The notes under the pieces: generated by a model
Database searches by the model: none
What the model saw: the letters and a program-made list of their open reading frames with translations, nothing else
Told to the model about the DNA's origin: nothing
Shown: positions 7,784 through 16,475 of the stretch, one piece after another
How the letters are laid out: each line of letters starts with the position of its first letter
Numbering within the stretch: the first letter of the stretch is position 1
Source: Candidatus Nealsoniibacteriota bacterium
Lineage (GTDB): Bacteria > Patescibacteriota > Minisyncoccia > Minisyncoccales > RBG-13-42-11
DNA: 32,986 nucleotides
Reading direction: 5' to 3'
Assembly: GCA_019923655.1 (NCBI GenBank)
Contig: JAHXGL010000007.1
Span: 1 to 32,986 of the forward strand
Made by a program: the position numbers and the translations under genes

Positions 7784-8142
7784 TGGTTAATAATTCCGAA
7801 AAAGGACTTGCCCTTTATCTAACTTTTGTTGTTTTAGTTGTTGTTCTGGCTTCGGTTTTAGGCGTGTCCGTGATTTTTCTTAGACAAATTGCAGCGATTG
7901 AACGGCTTGAAGATTCAGTAATTGCTTTTTTGGCGGCTGATACTGGAATTGAAAGAGAATTAGATTCCACTCACGCTCCTCCTGAAGACTATACGGGAAC
8001 ACTTGACCTGGGAGGAGGCCTTTTTTCCAGATACAATGTTAGAGTAGCTTCTACTAGCCCTGAATGCCCGGCGCCTAACTTTTGCATCAGATCAGTAGGC
8101 ACTTTCAAAGAAGTTAGAAGAGCGATTGAAGTAAGGAGATAA
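7783..8142 (+). CDS. PilX/GspK-like minor pilin
   Basis: The short N-terminus MVNNSEKG is followed by the hydrophobic helix LALYLTFVVLVVVLASVLGVSVIFLRQI and the stretch AFLAADTGIERELD, similar to the EALYAADAGIE pattern of PilX/GspK proteins. The E5 residue of ordinary pilins is absent, as is common in GspK. At 119 residues it is short. As the last gene of the pseudopilin operon it would sit at the pilus tip if it acts like GspK. ligA follows after about 20 bases. Confidence 0.72.
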   Translation: MVNNSEKGLALYLTFVVLVVVLASVLGVSVIFLRQIAAIERLEDSVIAFLAADTGIERELDSTHAPPEDYTGTLDLGGGLFSRYNVRVASTSPECPAPNFCIRSVGTFKEVRRAIEVRR

Positions 8143-8162
8143 ACTTTTATTTGAAGGAATTT

Positions 8163-10169
8163 ATGAATAAACAGAAAGCCAAACAGCGAATTACTAAACT
8201 AAAAAAACTTATCTCTCATCACCGCTATTTATATCATGTTCTTAATCAGCAGAAAATTTCTGAAAACGCTCTTGATTCATTAAAAAAAGAGCTTTTTGAT
8301 TTAGAAGAGCAATTTCCGGAATTTATTACCCCTGATTCGCCAACTCAACGAGTAGCTGGCAGGCCTTTAGAAAAATTTACTAAAGTTTATCATCTTCAGC
8401 CCATGCTCTCCCTAAACGACGCTTTTTCTGAAAAAGATTTAGATAGCTGGTTAATTCGGATTAAAAAATTCTTATCTCCTAAAGAAGCCGAACAAATCGC
8501 ATTTTTTTGCGAATTAAAAATTGACGGCTTGGCAGTTGAGCTGATTTACCAAAACGGTCTCTTGAAAACCGGTTCAACTCGCGGGGACGGACTTGTTGGC
8601 GAAGATGTTACTCAAAATTTGAAAACAATTGAAGCTATTCCTTTGATGTTGAAAAGCCCAATTGATTTAATTGTCCGGGGAGAAGTTTTTATCTCTAAAA
8701 AAGAATTTACTAAAGTAAATCAAAAACAGAAACAAGCCGGACTTTCTGTCTACGCCAATCCCCGAAACTTAGCAGCTGGTTCTATTCGCCAATTAGACCC
8801 TAAGATTACTGCCTCTCGTTGCCCTGATTTCTTTGCTTTTGATTTAGATTTTGCTCCGGAAAGCGCCTTAAATTCAAAAACCCACCAAGAAAAACATCAG
8901 ATTTTGAAAACACTCGGCTTTAAAACCAACCCCTATACTAAATACTGCAGGGACTTAAGAGAAGTTTTTAGATTTTATAAACATTGCACTAAACTAAGAA
9001 AGAAAATTCCCTATGAAATTGACGGGATTGTCATTTTTGTTAATTCAAATAAAATTTTTACCAAATTAGGAATAATTGGCAAGACTAACCGAGGTTCAAT
9101 CGCTCTCAAGTTCGCTCTTAAACAGGCAACTAGCCAAATCATAGATATCAAGGTTCAGGTTGGAAGAACCGGCGCCTTAACCCCGGTTGCCTACTTAAAG
9201 CCAGTTAAAATCAGCGGAGCAACTATTACCAGAGCAACCCTGCATAACCAAGATGAGATAAAACGTTTAGGGCTAAAAATTAATGATACTGTTATTGTTG
9301 GCAGAGCCGGCGATGTTATCCCTGACATTATCAAGGTCTTGCCTACTTTGCGAACAGGAGAAGAAAAAGAATTTAAAATGCCCTCTTTGTGTCCTATCTG
9401 TCGATCTGAAATTAAAAAATTAGCGCAAGGAAAAATCTTTTTTTGTCAGAATCTCGGATGTTTTGCCAGGCAAAAAAGGTATTTTGAGCATTTTGTTTCC
9501 AGGTCTGGTTTTGACATTTCTGGCCTTGGCAATAAAATTATCGCCAAATTAATTGAGGCCGGAATAGTTTCTGACCCGGCTGACCTCTTTGAACTAAAAC
9601 AAAGAGATTTAACTTCTTTAGAAGGCATAGCCGCCAAATCAGCTAAAAACTTAATTGAAGCAATTCAAACCAAAAAAGAAATTTCCTTCTCTCGTTTTAT
9701 TTACTGTCTTGGAATAACCAATGTTGGAGAAAAGACAGCCAAAGATTTGGCTCAATATTTTAAAAACCTCCAAAATTTAAGACAAGCTAGTTTTGAAGAA
9801 TTAGAAAAATTAATGGATATTGGCCCGATTGTTGCCAGATCAATTCATCATTGGTTTAGAAAAAAAAGCAACTTGGAGTTTTTAATGAAGCTGGAAAAAG
9901 TTGGCGTGAAAATAATCTCTTTTAGTTTAGAAAAGGGGCAAAAATTGCGAGGAAAAATTTTTGTTTTAACCGGCAGTTTAGAATCAATAACCAGAGAACA
10001 AGCTAAAACCAAAATTAGAGAACTAGCAGGAGAAATCTCTGAATCAATCTCTTCTAAAACAGACTTTCTTGTTGTCGGCAAAGAGCCGGGCATGACAAAA
10101 ATAGAAAAAGCAAAACTTTTAAACATTAAAACAATTAATGAACAATATTTCCTGGAGATGATAAGATGA
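8163..10169 (+). CDS. ligA: NAD-dependent DNA ligase LigA
   Basis: LigA seals nicks in replication and repair using NAD+. The sequence shows the N-terminal Ia region, the adenylation domain with the nucleotidyl-lysine motif CELKIDGLAVEL and TRGDGLVGEDVTQN, the OB fold, a four-cysteine zinc finger (CPIC...CQNLGC), helix-hairpin-helix repeats, and a C-terminal BRCT domain (LRGKIFVLTGSLES). The ORF track begins at a TTG four codons earlier; I prefer ATG at 8163. AAGGA lies a few bases before it, one of few Shine-Dalgarno-like sequences here. The stop TGA overlaps the rodA ATG. Confidence 0.97.
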   Translation: MNKQKAKQRITKLKKLISHHRYLYHVLNQQKISENALDSLKKELFDLEEQFPEFITPDSPTQRVAGRPLEKFTKVYHLQPMLSLNDAFSEKDLDSWLIRIKKFLSPKEAEQIAFFCELKIDGLAVELIYQNGLLKTGSTRGDGLVGEDVTQNLKTIEAIPLMLKSPIDLIVRGEVFISKKEFTKVNQKQKQAGLSVYANPRNLAAGSIRQLDPKITASRCPDFFAFDLDFAPESALNSKTHQEKHQILKTLGFKTNPYTKYCRDLREVFRFYKHCTKLRKKIPYEIDGIVIFVNSNKIFTKLGIIGKTNRGSIALKFALKQATSQIIDIKVQVGRTGALTPVAYLKPVKISGATITRATLHNQDEIKRLGLKINDTVIVGRAGDVIPDIIKVLPTLRTGEEKEFKMPSLCPICRSEIKKLAQGKIFFCQNLGCFARQKRYFEHFVSRSGFDISGLGNKIIAKLIEAGIVSDPADLFELKQRDLTSLEGIAAKSAKNLIEAIQTKKEISFSRFIYCLGITNVGEKTAKDLAQYFKNLQNLRQASFEELEKLMDIGPIVARSIHHWFRKKSNLEFLMKLEKVGVKIISFSLEKGQKLRGKIFVLTGSLESITREQAKTKIRELAGEISESISSKTDFLVVGKEPGMTKIEKAKLLNIKTINEQYFLEMIR

Positions 10170-11260
10170 AGTTCATATTTATTCATTTAAAAAAACTTGA
10201 TTGGCTGCTTATAATTTCTGTTCTGCTTTTAACTAGTATCGGGCTTTTATCTATCTATAGTTCTTCTCTTGGCAGAGGAGATTTCTTAAATTTTCAAAAA
10301 CAATTTGCGTTTCTGGGAATAGGATTTTTTTTAATGCTAACCGTATCTTTTTTTGACTATCGGGTGTTGCGGAATAATCCTTATTTAATTTTAGCTCTCT
10401 ATTTATTAGGTCTTTTTGCCCTGGCAGGCTTATTTGTTTTTGGCCCGGAAATCAGAGGAGTAAGAACCTGGTATAGAATTGGCCCTATTTCAATTGACCC
10501 GATAAGCTTTTTTAAAATTGTTTTAATTATCTTGTTAGCTAAATACTTTTCTACGAGACACGTAAGGATGTATCAAGTCCAACACATTCTTCTTTCCGGT
10601 TTCTATATTTTACTTCCGGCTAGTTTAATTTTTTTTCAACCAAACCTAGGTCCAGTAATAATCTTGGTTGCTCTTTGGCTTGGAATACTGATTGTTTCAG
10701 GAATAAAGCTGGGTCATTTTTCAATTTTAGCTGTCTGCGGAATTTTAATCCTAATTTTAGGTTGGAATTTTCTGTTAAGAGATTACCAAAAAGAGAGAAT
10801 TATCAGTTTTGTTTCTCCTCAATTTGAGCCCTTGGGAGCGGGCTGGCAGCAAGCCCAGGCGAAAATTGCTGTTGGTTCAGGACAAATTTTAGGGCGAGGC
10901 ATTGGCCAGGGACCGCAAACCCAGGACGGTTTTCTGCCAAAACCTCAAACAGATTTTATTTTTGCCGCCATCTCAGAAGAAATGGGTCTAATAGGGGTAG
11001 CAGTTTTGCTTTTGCTGTTTTTATTCGTCTTAAAACGGATTATTAAAATTGCGCTTAATTCGCGAGAAAACTTCTCGCGGCTTTTTGCTGCTGGCTTTAT
11101 CTTTTTATTAATTTCTCAAATCTTTATTCATATTGGCATGAACTTAGGAATAGTGCCGGTTATCGGGCTTTCATTGCCATTTATAAGTTATGGCGGCAGT
11201 GGTTTAATTTCTCTTTTTATTGGCCTGGGTATTTTACAAAATATAAAGACTCACCAATAA
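10166..11260 (+). CDS. rodA: SEDS peptidoglycan glycosyltransferase RodA/FtsW
   Basis: This multi-pass (about 10 helices) SEDS protein polymerises lipid II together with a class B PBP. Features include the N-terminal LLTSIGLLSIYSSS, FQPNLGPVIILVALWLGI, the extracellular catalytic-loop region (AVGSGQILGRGIGQGPQTQDGFLPKPQTDFIF, then AISEEMGLIG), and the C-terminal GLSLPFISYGGSGLISLFIGLGIL. KPQTDFIF with PNLGP favours RodA over FtsW. At 364 residues it has normal size. The ATG overlaps the ligA stop (ATGA). Confidence 0.93.
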   Translation: MKFIFIHLKKLDWLLIISVLLLTSIGLLSIYSSSLGRGDFLNFQKQFAFLGIGFFLMLTVSFFDYRVLRNNPYLILALYLLGLFALAGLFVFGPEIRGVRTWYRIGPISIDPISFFKIVLIILLAKYFSTRHVRMYQVQHILLSGFYILLPASLIFFQPNLGPVIILVALWLGILIVSGIKLGHFSILAVCGILILILGWNFLLRDYQKERIISFVSPQFEPLGAGWQQAQAKIAVGSGQILGRGIGQGPQTQDGFLPKPQTDFIFAAISEEMGLIGVAVLLLLFLFVLKRIIKIALNSRENFSRLFAAGFIFLLISQIFIHIGMNLGIVPVIGLSLPFISYGGSGLISLFIGLGILQNIKTHQ

Positions 11261-11268
11261 ATGACTTT

Positions 11269-11300
11269 AGTCTTCCAAATCCGCAAGGATTTGGAAACTT
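11269..11300 (-). repeat. GTTTCC...GGAAGACT hairpin repeat
   Basis: Read on the minus strand it is AAGTTTCC, then the stem AAATCCTTGCGGATTT, then GGAAGACT. It has both conserved ends and lies between rodA and tRNA-Leu. Confidence 0.88.
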
Positions 11301-11307
11301 TAATTTG

Positions 11308-11391
11308 TGCCGCGGGTGGGACTCGAACCCACATGGGAAAATTCCCAAGCGATTTTAAGTCGCTCCTGTAAACCAATTCCAGCACCGCGGC
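11308..11391 (-). tRNA. tRNA-Leu(TAA)
   Basis: This is a class II tRNA with acceptor GCCGCGG/CCGCGGC, a long variable arm and T-arm GTGGG-TTCGAGT-CCCAC. The anticodon loop CTTAAAA gives TAA. Discriminator is A; CCA is not encoded. Confidence 0.93.
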
Positions 11392-11461
11392 AAAGCTTTT
11401 TAATTCGAATCCTACACTTTTAAACTCGTTAGAAGTGGTAGCTATTTTAAGTTTCGAACAT

Positions 11462-11497
11462 TGACCTTGTTAGAGAAAGGGTTTCTCTGACAGGGTA
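11462..11497. repeat. imperfect inverted repeat between tRNA-Leu and tRNA-Cys
   Basis: CCTTGTTAGAGAAA and TTTCTCTGACAGGG face each other across three bases and form a stem of about 14 pairs with two wobble positions. No U-tract follows on either strand. It may be a processing or regulatory hairpin between the tRNAs. Confidence 0.5.
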
Positions 11498-11498
11498 A

Positions 11499-11570
11499 AG
11501 GCGCGGGCGGGAATCGAACCCACGTATGCGCTTTTGCAGAGCGCCGCCTAAGCCACTTGGCTACCGCGCC
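11499..11570 (-). tRNA. tRNA-Cys(GCA)
   Basis: Acceptor GGCGCGG/CCGCGCC, anticodon stem GCGCT/AGCGC with loop CTGCAAA giving GCA, T-arm GTGGG-TTCGATT-CCCGC, discriminator T as expected for cysteine. Confidence 0.93.
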
Positions 11571-11590
11571 ATCAATTTGTGGAACGTTTA

Positions 11591-11618
11591 GGGGTCAGGC
11601 CACTGGGGTTTGACCCCA
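11591..11618. repeat. GGGGTC-type repeat
   Basis: GGGGTCAGGCCACTGGGG followed by TTTGACCCC is a degenerate member of the palindromic family, lying between tRNA-Cys and the small membrane protein gene. Confidence 0.65.
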
Positions 11619-11684
11619 GGAATAAAAAAACAAATAGGTTCTTTACAAACCTTTTTTCTCAAAAAAAAGAAGGAGGGTTTACCC

Positions 11685-11837
11685 TTAATTTTTCGGGGTT
11701 TCTGAAGAAGTCCCTGGTTCTTCCGGCTCTTTTGGTCCTTTTACTGATTCGGTTTTTCCTTTTCTTTTTATATACAAAAACGCTAATCCCCCAACTAAAA
11801 CAAGTATTGCGACTGCAAAGAGAAGAATATTATTCAT
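11685..11837 (-). CDS. small single-pass membrane protein (50 aa)
   Basis: This ORF is too short for the supplied track. The minus-strand ATG at 11837 opens a protein with an N-terminal membrane segment (NNILLFAVAILVLVGGLAFLYI), a basic stop-transfer stretch (KRKGK) and a hydrophilic Pro/Glu-rich tail (GPKEPEEPGTSSETPKN), ending in TAA. The layout is protein-like (N-out, C-in topology by the positive-inside rule), far more so than the 86-residue plus-strand ORF over it. Function is unknown; it does not match a family I can name. Hairpin repeats lie just upstream. Confidence 0.6.
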   Translation of the reverse strand: MNNILLFAVAILVLVGGLAFLYIKRKGKTESVKGPKEPEEPGTSSETPKN

Positions 11838-11851
11838 AGTTTTCTAAATTC

Positions 11852-11917
11852 GTTTCCAAGTTCGACCTTGAAGTTTCCAACCGAGCGCTCAAAGTTGAGT
11901 GCTCGGTTTGAAAGACT
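11852..11917 (+). repeat. GTTTCC...GAAGACT hairpin repeat, CCGAGC-stem type
   Basis: A partial unit (CGTTTCCAAGTTCGACCTTG) is followed by a full unit AAGTTTCC-AACCGAGCGCTCAAAGTTGAGTGCTCGGTT-TGAAAGACT. The stem is nearly the one found in the 16S gene at 20201-20248. Confidence 0.88.
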
Positions 11918-11986
11918 AAAGAAAATTAAATTTTCTTTTATTACATATTACAAGTTATGTTTTAAATGTCAAGCCTTCAAGTCTGT

Positions 11987-12012
11987 TGTGCCTAAGGGGT
12001 CAAACCCAAGGG
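11987..12012. repeat. GGGGTC-type repeat
   Basis: TTGTGCCTAAGGGGTCAAACCC, a degenerate copy with the family flank TTGTGCCTAAG, just after the rsmH stop region. It may serve as a 3' hairpin. Confidence 0.6.
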
Positions 12013-12023
12013 ATCTCACACTC

Positions 12024-12944
12024 CTAATTGTATTTGATAAATACTCGCAGTTTAGCGCTGCTTGCTTTTGGATTTTTAATTATTTCTTTTTTGCTGGGCG
12101 TAAGAGGTTTTTTAAAGGGCAGTTTAACTATCTTGGCAGAAGCCATTTCTCTAAAACTTTGTTTAACAATTCTATCTTCAAGAGAATGAAAAGAGATAAT
12201 TATTAATCGGCCGCCTTTTTTTAATCTATTAACAATTTGCGGAATTACTTTTTGCAAAACCAAAAGCTCCTGATTTACCTCCATTCTAATTCCTCTAAAC
12301 ACTTTACTGGCATAATATCCATATTTTCTGCTAAATCTATATTTTGGCGGTGTCGCAAGTTTAATAACAGATAATAAATCGTTAATAGTAACAATAGGAT
12401 GTTTCTTTCGTATCTGAACAATTTTTTTAGCAATTTGCCCGGCATAAGGCTCTTCGCCAAAATTAAATAAGATATTTTTTAATTCATCTTCCTGGTATTT
12501 ATTGAGAACATCATACGCGCTTAAAGATTGGCTTTGATTCATTCTCATATCTATTTCAGAATCAAGATTTTCTTTGCTCTCTCTAAAACTAAAACCCCTT
12601 TCAGGATTTTCCAAATGATGGCTTGAAACGCCCAAATCCAATAAAACACCGTCAACTTTTTTAATCTTTAATTTATCAAGAATAGATTCAAAATTAACAA
12701 AGTTATCATTAACATATTTTATTGAATTCTTAAAAGCGGCTAATTTTTTCTTAGCGAATTTTATTGCTTCAATATCCTGGTCAATACCGATAATTTTTCC
12801 TTTTTTATTGAGAAGCTGCGCAATCATTTGGCAATGGCCACCGCTGCCCAAAGTCCCGTCAACATATACGCCATTTTTTTTAATATTAAGAAATTTTATA
12901 ACCTCTTTAGGCATTACTGGAATGTGCTCAATTTTAATTTTCAT
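12024..12944 (-). CDS. rsmH: 16S rRNA m4C1402 methyltransferase RsmH (MraW)
   Basis: RsmH transfers a methyl group from SAM to N4 of C1402 of 16S rRNA in the decoding centre. The SAM-binding motif is GVYVDGTLGSGGHCQMIAQLL near residue 26. Family segments such as VDGVLLDLGVSSHHLENPERGFSF, DMRMNQSQSLSAYDVLN and the C-terminal GGRLIIISFHSLEDRIVKQSFR are all present. Length 306 is normal. The gene starts three bases after the murC stop on the same strand, a fragment of the dcw cell-wall cluster. No Shine-Dalgarno is visible. Confidence 0.96.
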   Translation of the reverse strand: MKIKIEHIPVMPKEVIKFLNIKKNGVYVDGTLGSGGHCQMIAQLLNKKGKIIGIDQDIEAIKFAKKKLAAFKNSIKYVNDNFVNFESILDKLKIKKVDGVLLDLGVSSHHLENPERGFSFRESKENLDSEIDMRMNQSQSLSAYDVLNKYQEDELKNILFNFGEEPYAGQIAKKIVQIRKKHPIVTINDLLSVIKLATPPKYRFSRKYGYYASKVFRGIRMEVNQELLVLQKVIPQIVNRLKKGGRLIIISFHSLEDRIVKQSFREMASAKIVKLPFKKPLTPSKKEIIKNPKASSAKLRVFIKYN

Positions 12945-12946
12945 AT

Positions 12947-14227
12947 TTAAAACTTTTCAATCAAATTATAAATATCCCCTGCTCCCATAATAATCACCTT
13001 TTCTCTTCCTGTAAGGTTCTCTTGCAAATACTTGATTATTTTTTCTTTTGGCAGATAAATTACTTCGGATTTATTAATCGCCTTAACCATTTTTTCAGAA
13101 TTAACTTTCTCTTTAATTTCTTTATCTTCCCTGCCAGCAACTCCATAAATGTCAGTAATTATAATTTTATCAACCAGCGCTTCTCTGAGAGTTTTAACAA
13201 AATCATTAAAAAAACAATGGGTTCGGTGGTATTGATGTGGCTGAAAAACGCACCAAATTTCTTTTTTTGGCCATTTTTCGCGAGCTGCCCTTAAAGTAGC
13301 TTTTACTTCTGTTGGATGGTGCGCGTAATCTGAAATGATTGTTATTTGCTTATCATTAATTACTCCTTTTTTTATTTCAAATCTCCGCCAGGAACCGCGA
13401 TATTCTGACAGGGCATTAAAACTAATCTTATCTGAAACTTTTAAGGCTCTGGCTACTGCTAAAGCTGCCAGGGCATTATCCACATTATGTTTTCCCGGTA
13501 TATTCAAAATCTTCTTTAATTTTTTCTCGTCTTTTGAATTTTTGTATTCGCTTTGAGTAATCAATATGCCGTTCTTTTTTAATTTTTTAGCAAATTTAAT
13601 AAATGCCTTCTTAACATTGTTAAAATTTTTAAAATAATCCAAATGGTCTGGTTCAATATTGGTAATTATTGCAATGTCAGAAGAATAATTTAAAAAAGAT
13701 TCTTCGTGCTCGCAGGCTTCAATAACCAAATATTGGATTTTACCCTGAGCTTGTTGAATAGGCTTCCCTGCCCTATAATTACTATCTCCGAATTCTTTAA
13801 CTTTTGTCCCGACAATTACCGTCGGATCTAAGCCGGCTTTAACTAGCAAAAGCCCAAGCATAGCTGTTGTTGTGCTTTTTCCGTGGGTGCCGGAAATAGC
13901 AATAGTAAAATATTGTTTTGTTAATTCGCCAAGGGCTTGAGGATAACTTTGACACTTAATTCCAAGTTTTTTTGCTTTTTTAAGTTCTAAATTGTTTGGC
14001 CTAACTGCCGGACTATAAATCACTAAATCTATATCTTTAGATATGTTTTTATTTTTTTGGCCAATAAAAATTTTTACCCCTTTCTTTTCTAGGGCTTTGG
14101 TAATTTCAGAAGAATTCAAATCCGAACCAGTTATTTGATAACCTTTAGTAAGGTAATACCTTGCTAAAGCTGAAACCCCAATCCCGCCAATGCCGATAAA
14201 ATGAATTTTTAGTTTTGGAATTGACAT
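12947..14227 (-). CDS. murC: UDP-N-acetylmuramate--L-alanine ligase MurC
   Basis: MurC adds the first amino acid of the peptidoglycan stem peptide in an ATP-dependent reaction. The N-terminal Rossmann-like domain has IHFIGIGGIGVSALA, the central ATPase domain has ISGTHGKSTTTAML and IITNIEPDHLDYF, and the C-terminal domain has SDYAHHPTEVKATLRAARE and QPHQYHRT. At 426 residues it is slightly shorter than typical forms (about 450-490), as is usual in reduced genomes. It overlaps the start of rsmH's operon partner thpR by 19 bases and is followed by rsmH. Confidence 0.96.
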   Translation of the reverse strand: MSIPKLKIHFIGIGGIGVSALARYYLTKGYQITGSDLNSSEITKALEKKGVKIFIGQKNKNISKDIDLVIYSPAVRPNNLELKKAKKLGIKCQSYPQALGELTKQYFTIAISGTHGKSTTTAMLGLLLVKAGLDPTVIVGTKVKEFGDSNYRAGKPIQQAQGKIQYLVIEACEHEESFLNYSSDIAIITNIEPDHLDYFKNFNNVKKAFIKFAKKLKKNGILITQSEYKNSKDEKKLKKILNIPGKHNVDNALAALAVARALKVSDKISFNALSEYRGSWRRFEIKKGVINDKQITIISDYAHHPTEVKATLRAAREKWPKKEIWCVFQPHQYHRTHCFFNDFVKTLREALVDKIIITDIYGVAGREDKEIKEKVNSEKMVKAINKSEVIYLPKEKIIKYLQENLTGREKVIIMGAGDIYNLIEKF

Positions 14228-14706
14228 GATTCTAATATTATATATTCTGGCCCTCCTTTTTTTAATACGCTTTCCATCACTTCAATTGAATTTACTTCAA
14301 ATTTTAGATTTATCTCTTCATTGACTTCCGGCCTTTCTTCGGGCTCAATTTGCTTGAATTCCCAGATTTTAATTCGCCCCAGGGTAATATGGGGTACTAG
14401 ATTAAACTCTTTAATTCTCTCCCCAACAACCCAAACCATTTTAGGCGGCATCTTTTTAGGAGGCCCATAGCATATCTTATTAAGGGTTATTGAAAAGGGT
14501 TTCTGTTTTGAAGCTAATTCTCTTGTTTTTTTTAAGACATCTAAAAGCTCATCGTTTGAAATATAACCCAAAAATTCCAAAGTAATATGGATATTATCTT
14601 TTAGTGTCCACCTAATAGGCAGTTCGGGCCATTTAACCTGGTATTCCGCCAGTTTATTTTTTATATTTTCCGGTAAATTTATGGCAGTAAAAATTCTATG
14701 GCGCAT
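14209..14706 (-). CDS. thpR: RNA 2',3'-cyclic phosphodiesterase (2H family, ThpR)
   Basis: The 2H phosphoesterase fold is shown by two HxT signatures, NIHITLEFLG at about residue 42 and VPHITLGRI at about residue 105, and by the N-terminal RIFTAINLPENIKNKLAEYQ. The family opens 2',3'-cyclic phosphates on RNA or tRNA halves. Length 165 is slightly short. It is the first gene of thpR-murC-rsmH and overlaps murC by 19 bases, so the three are probably cotranscribed. A perfect ACCGCC-TTCG-GGCGGT-like hairpin stands just upstream of its ATG. Confidence 0.88.
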   Translation of the reverse strand: MRHRIFTAINLPENIKNKLAEYQVKWPELPIRWTLKDNIHITLEFLGYISNDELLDVLKKTRELASKQKPFSITLNKICYGPPKKMPPKMVWVVGERIKEFNLVPHITLGRIKIWEFKQIEPEERPEVNEEINLKFEVNSIEVMESVLKKGGPEYIILESCQFQN

Positions 14707-14711
14707 GTTCT

Positions 14712-14729
14712 TTCACCGCCTTCGGCGGT
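14712..14729. repeat. small GC-rich hairpin upstream of thpR
   Basis: CACCGCCTTCGGCGGTTC forms a tight UUCG-type hairpin in an AT-rich spacer between the divergent thpR and amrS genes. It is the only GC-rich stem here; it may act as a leader structure for thpR or insulate the two promoters. Confidence 0.5.
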
Positions 14730-14772
14730 TCAGTCAAGTTAAAAATTAAAAGCGAAAAATTAAAAATTACGA

Positions 14773-14801
14773 TTGAATTATATCATTATTTAAGATAAAA
14801 T
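14773..14801 (+). promoter_or_regulatory. amrS promoter (leaderless)
   Basis: TTGAAT, a 17-base spacer and TAAAAT end six bases before the ATG at 14808, the same spacing as at murJ. The transcript would start at or next to the start codon. Confidence 0.55.
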
Positions 14802-14807
14802 TAAAGT

Positions 14808-15827
14808 ATGAAAAAAGAAGCTCATCTTTATAAGAAATTAAAGGATAAAAAGGTGCAATGCCAAAATTGCAGCCACTATTGTCTTGTTTTGCCGGGAAAA
14901 AGAGGAATTTGCGGAGTGAGAGAAAACCGGGACGGTAAATTATACGCCCTGAATTACGGTAAAGCTATTGCCGTAGACATTGACCCCATTGAGAAAAAGC
15001 CTTTTTTTCATTTTCTGCCGGGAAGTTGTTCTTTATCCGTTGCCACGGTTGGTTGTAATTTTTCTTGCTTGAATTGCCAAAACTGGGGTATTTCCCAAAA
15101 TTTCAAAAATAAAAAAGAAATTACGGGAGAAGATTTTCCTCCGGAAAGAATTGTGGAATTGGCAATAAAAAACAAATTGCCAAGCATTTCTTACACTTAC
15201 ACGGAACCGGCTATTTTTAGCGAATATGCCCTAGAAACAATGAAATTGGCCAAAAAAGAAGGTTTAAAAAACAACTGGGTGACCAACGGTTTTTGGTCAA
15301 AAGAATTATTTGATTTAATTTATCCTTATTTGGATGCGGCTAATGTTGATTTAAAGGGCTTTTCCGACGAATTCTATATTAAAAATTGCGGTGGTCGGCT
15401 TGGACAGGTTTTAGATACTCTAAAGCAATTAAAGAATAAAAATATTTGGCTTGAGGTGACAACTCTGGCAATTCCCATGTTGTCTGATTCAGAACAAATG
15501 TTCAGAGAAATTGCCAAATTTATTAAGACCGAGCTGGGTTCTGAAATCCCTTGGCATATCAGCCGATTTTCCGGCGCTATTTCTTGGAAATTGCAACACT
15601 TAGCCGACACCCCGGTTGAAACCCTGGAAACGGCTTATAGAATTGGCAAAGAAACAGGTTTGAAATATGTTTATACCGGAAATGTGCCCGGCCTGCCTTC
15701 TGAAGATACTTTTTGTCCAAAATGCAATACCTTAGCAATTAATAGAGCGGGTTATGTTATTTCCCGTTATGACAAAAGCGGCCAATGTCCAAAATGCGGA
15801 GAAAATCTGGATATTATCATTAAATAA
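14808..15827 (+). CDS. amrS: AmmeMemoRadiSam system radical SAM enzyme
   Basis: This is the radical SAM member of the conserved AmmeMemoRadiSam trio (AMMECR1, MEMO, radical SAM), whose substrate is not established. N-terminal cysteines (CQNCSHYC, GICGVREN) precede the radical SAM cluster motif CX3CX2C in VGCNFSCLNCQN at about residue 85. A SYTYTEPAIFSEYAL motif follows, and the C-terminus has a zinc-ribbon-like CPKC...CPKCGENL. Length 339 is normal. The MEMO gene follows after 33 bases. The leaderless-type promoter lies immediately upstream. Confidence 0.93.
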   Translation: MKKEAHLYKKLKDKKVQCQNCSHYCLVLPGKRGICGVRENRDGKLYALNYGKAIAVDIDPIEKKPFFHFLPGSCSLSVATVGCNFSCLNCQNWGISQNFKNKKEITGEDFPPERIVELAIKNKLPSISYTYTEPAIFSEYALETMKLAKKEGLKNNWVTNGFWSKELFDLIYPYLDAANVDLKGFSDEFYIKNCGGRLGQVLDTLKQLKNKNIWLEVTTLAIPMLSDSEQMFREIAKFIKTELGSEIPWHISRFSGAISWKLQHLADTPVETLETAYRIGKETGLKYVYTGNVPGLPSEDTFCPKCNTLAINRAGYVISRYDKSGQCPKCGENLDIIIK

Positions 15828-15828
15828 T

Positions 15829-15860
15829 TTCTATTTTCTAGATTCTATATTCTAAATTCT
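15829..15860. repeat. short degenerate tandem repeat before the MEMO gene
   Basis: The spacer is built of TTCTA(G/T/A)-like units: TTTCTAGATTCTATATTCT and AAATTCT run directly into the ATG. It holds no Shine-Dalgarno. Confidence 0.55.
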
Positions 15861-16475
15861 ATGATTATTTTCGCTTGTATTTCCCCCCATCCGCCAATAT
15901 TTCTTCCCTCAATAGGTTCAAAAAAAGACCGGGAAGAAGTAAAAAAGACGATTGAAAATTTGGAATTGCTTGGCGAAAAATTAAAAGAATCAAATCCCGA
16001 TTCAATAATCATTTCCGCTCCTCATCTAGATTGGGGTTTTAATGTTCCCCTATTTTTTCTAGCTAAAGATTTCAAAGGAGAAATTGAAACATATTTAATC
16101 GGAACCGAATCGCCAAAATTTTATTTCGAACAAGGCAAAAGAGTTTACAGAGACAGGGTCTCTGCTAAATCTCTTAAATGTGCGGTGGTTGCGTCTGGGG
16201 ATTTATCTCATTGTTTAAAACAAGATGGCCCCTATGGTTTTCATCAAAATGGTCCGAAATTTGACAAAGCTTTAATAGATGCTTTGAGGAAAAAGGACAT
16301 TGAAACAATTTTAAAATTAGATGAAATGTATCCTGAAGCCGGCGAATGCGGATTAAGGTCTATTTGCTTTATACTGGGAATTTTAGAGGCAGCTGATGAA
16401 GATTGGCAGGCAGAAATTTTATCCTATGAAGGACCTTTCGGGGTCGGGTATTTAGTCGCAAGTTTAAAATCATGA
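15861..16475 (+). CDS. AmmeMemoRadiSam system protein B (MEMO family)
   Basis: MEMO proteins share the fold of class III extradiol dioxygenases. Family marks are the N-terminal FACISPHPPIFLPSIG, APHLDWGF at about residue 54, the metal-site region VVASGDLSHCL at about residue 110, and the C-terminal SYEGPFGVGYLVA. At 204 residues it is shorter than the usual 260-290, with loops trimmed rather than a truncated end. It lies between amrS and rlmN; the stop overlaps the rlmN ATG (ATGA). Its molecular activity is not known for the family. Confidence 0.85.
   Translation: MIIFACISPHPPIFLPSIGSKKDREEVKKTIENLELLGEKLKESNPDSIIISAPHLDWGFNVPLFFLAKDFKGEIETYLIGTESPKFYFEQGKRVYRDRVSAKSLKCAVVASGDLSHCLKQDGPYGFHQNGPKFDKALIDALRKKDIETILKLDEMYPEAGECGLRSICFILGILEAADEDWQAEILSYEGPFGVGYLVASLKS

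Noticed and set aside
11579-11839. 86-residue plus-strand ORF
   Set aside because: Its front is repeat DNA and its rest is antisense to a more convincing 50-residue membrane protein on the minus strand.
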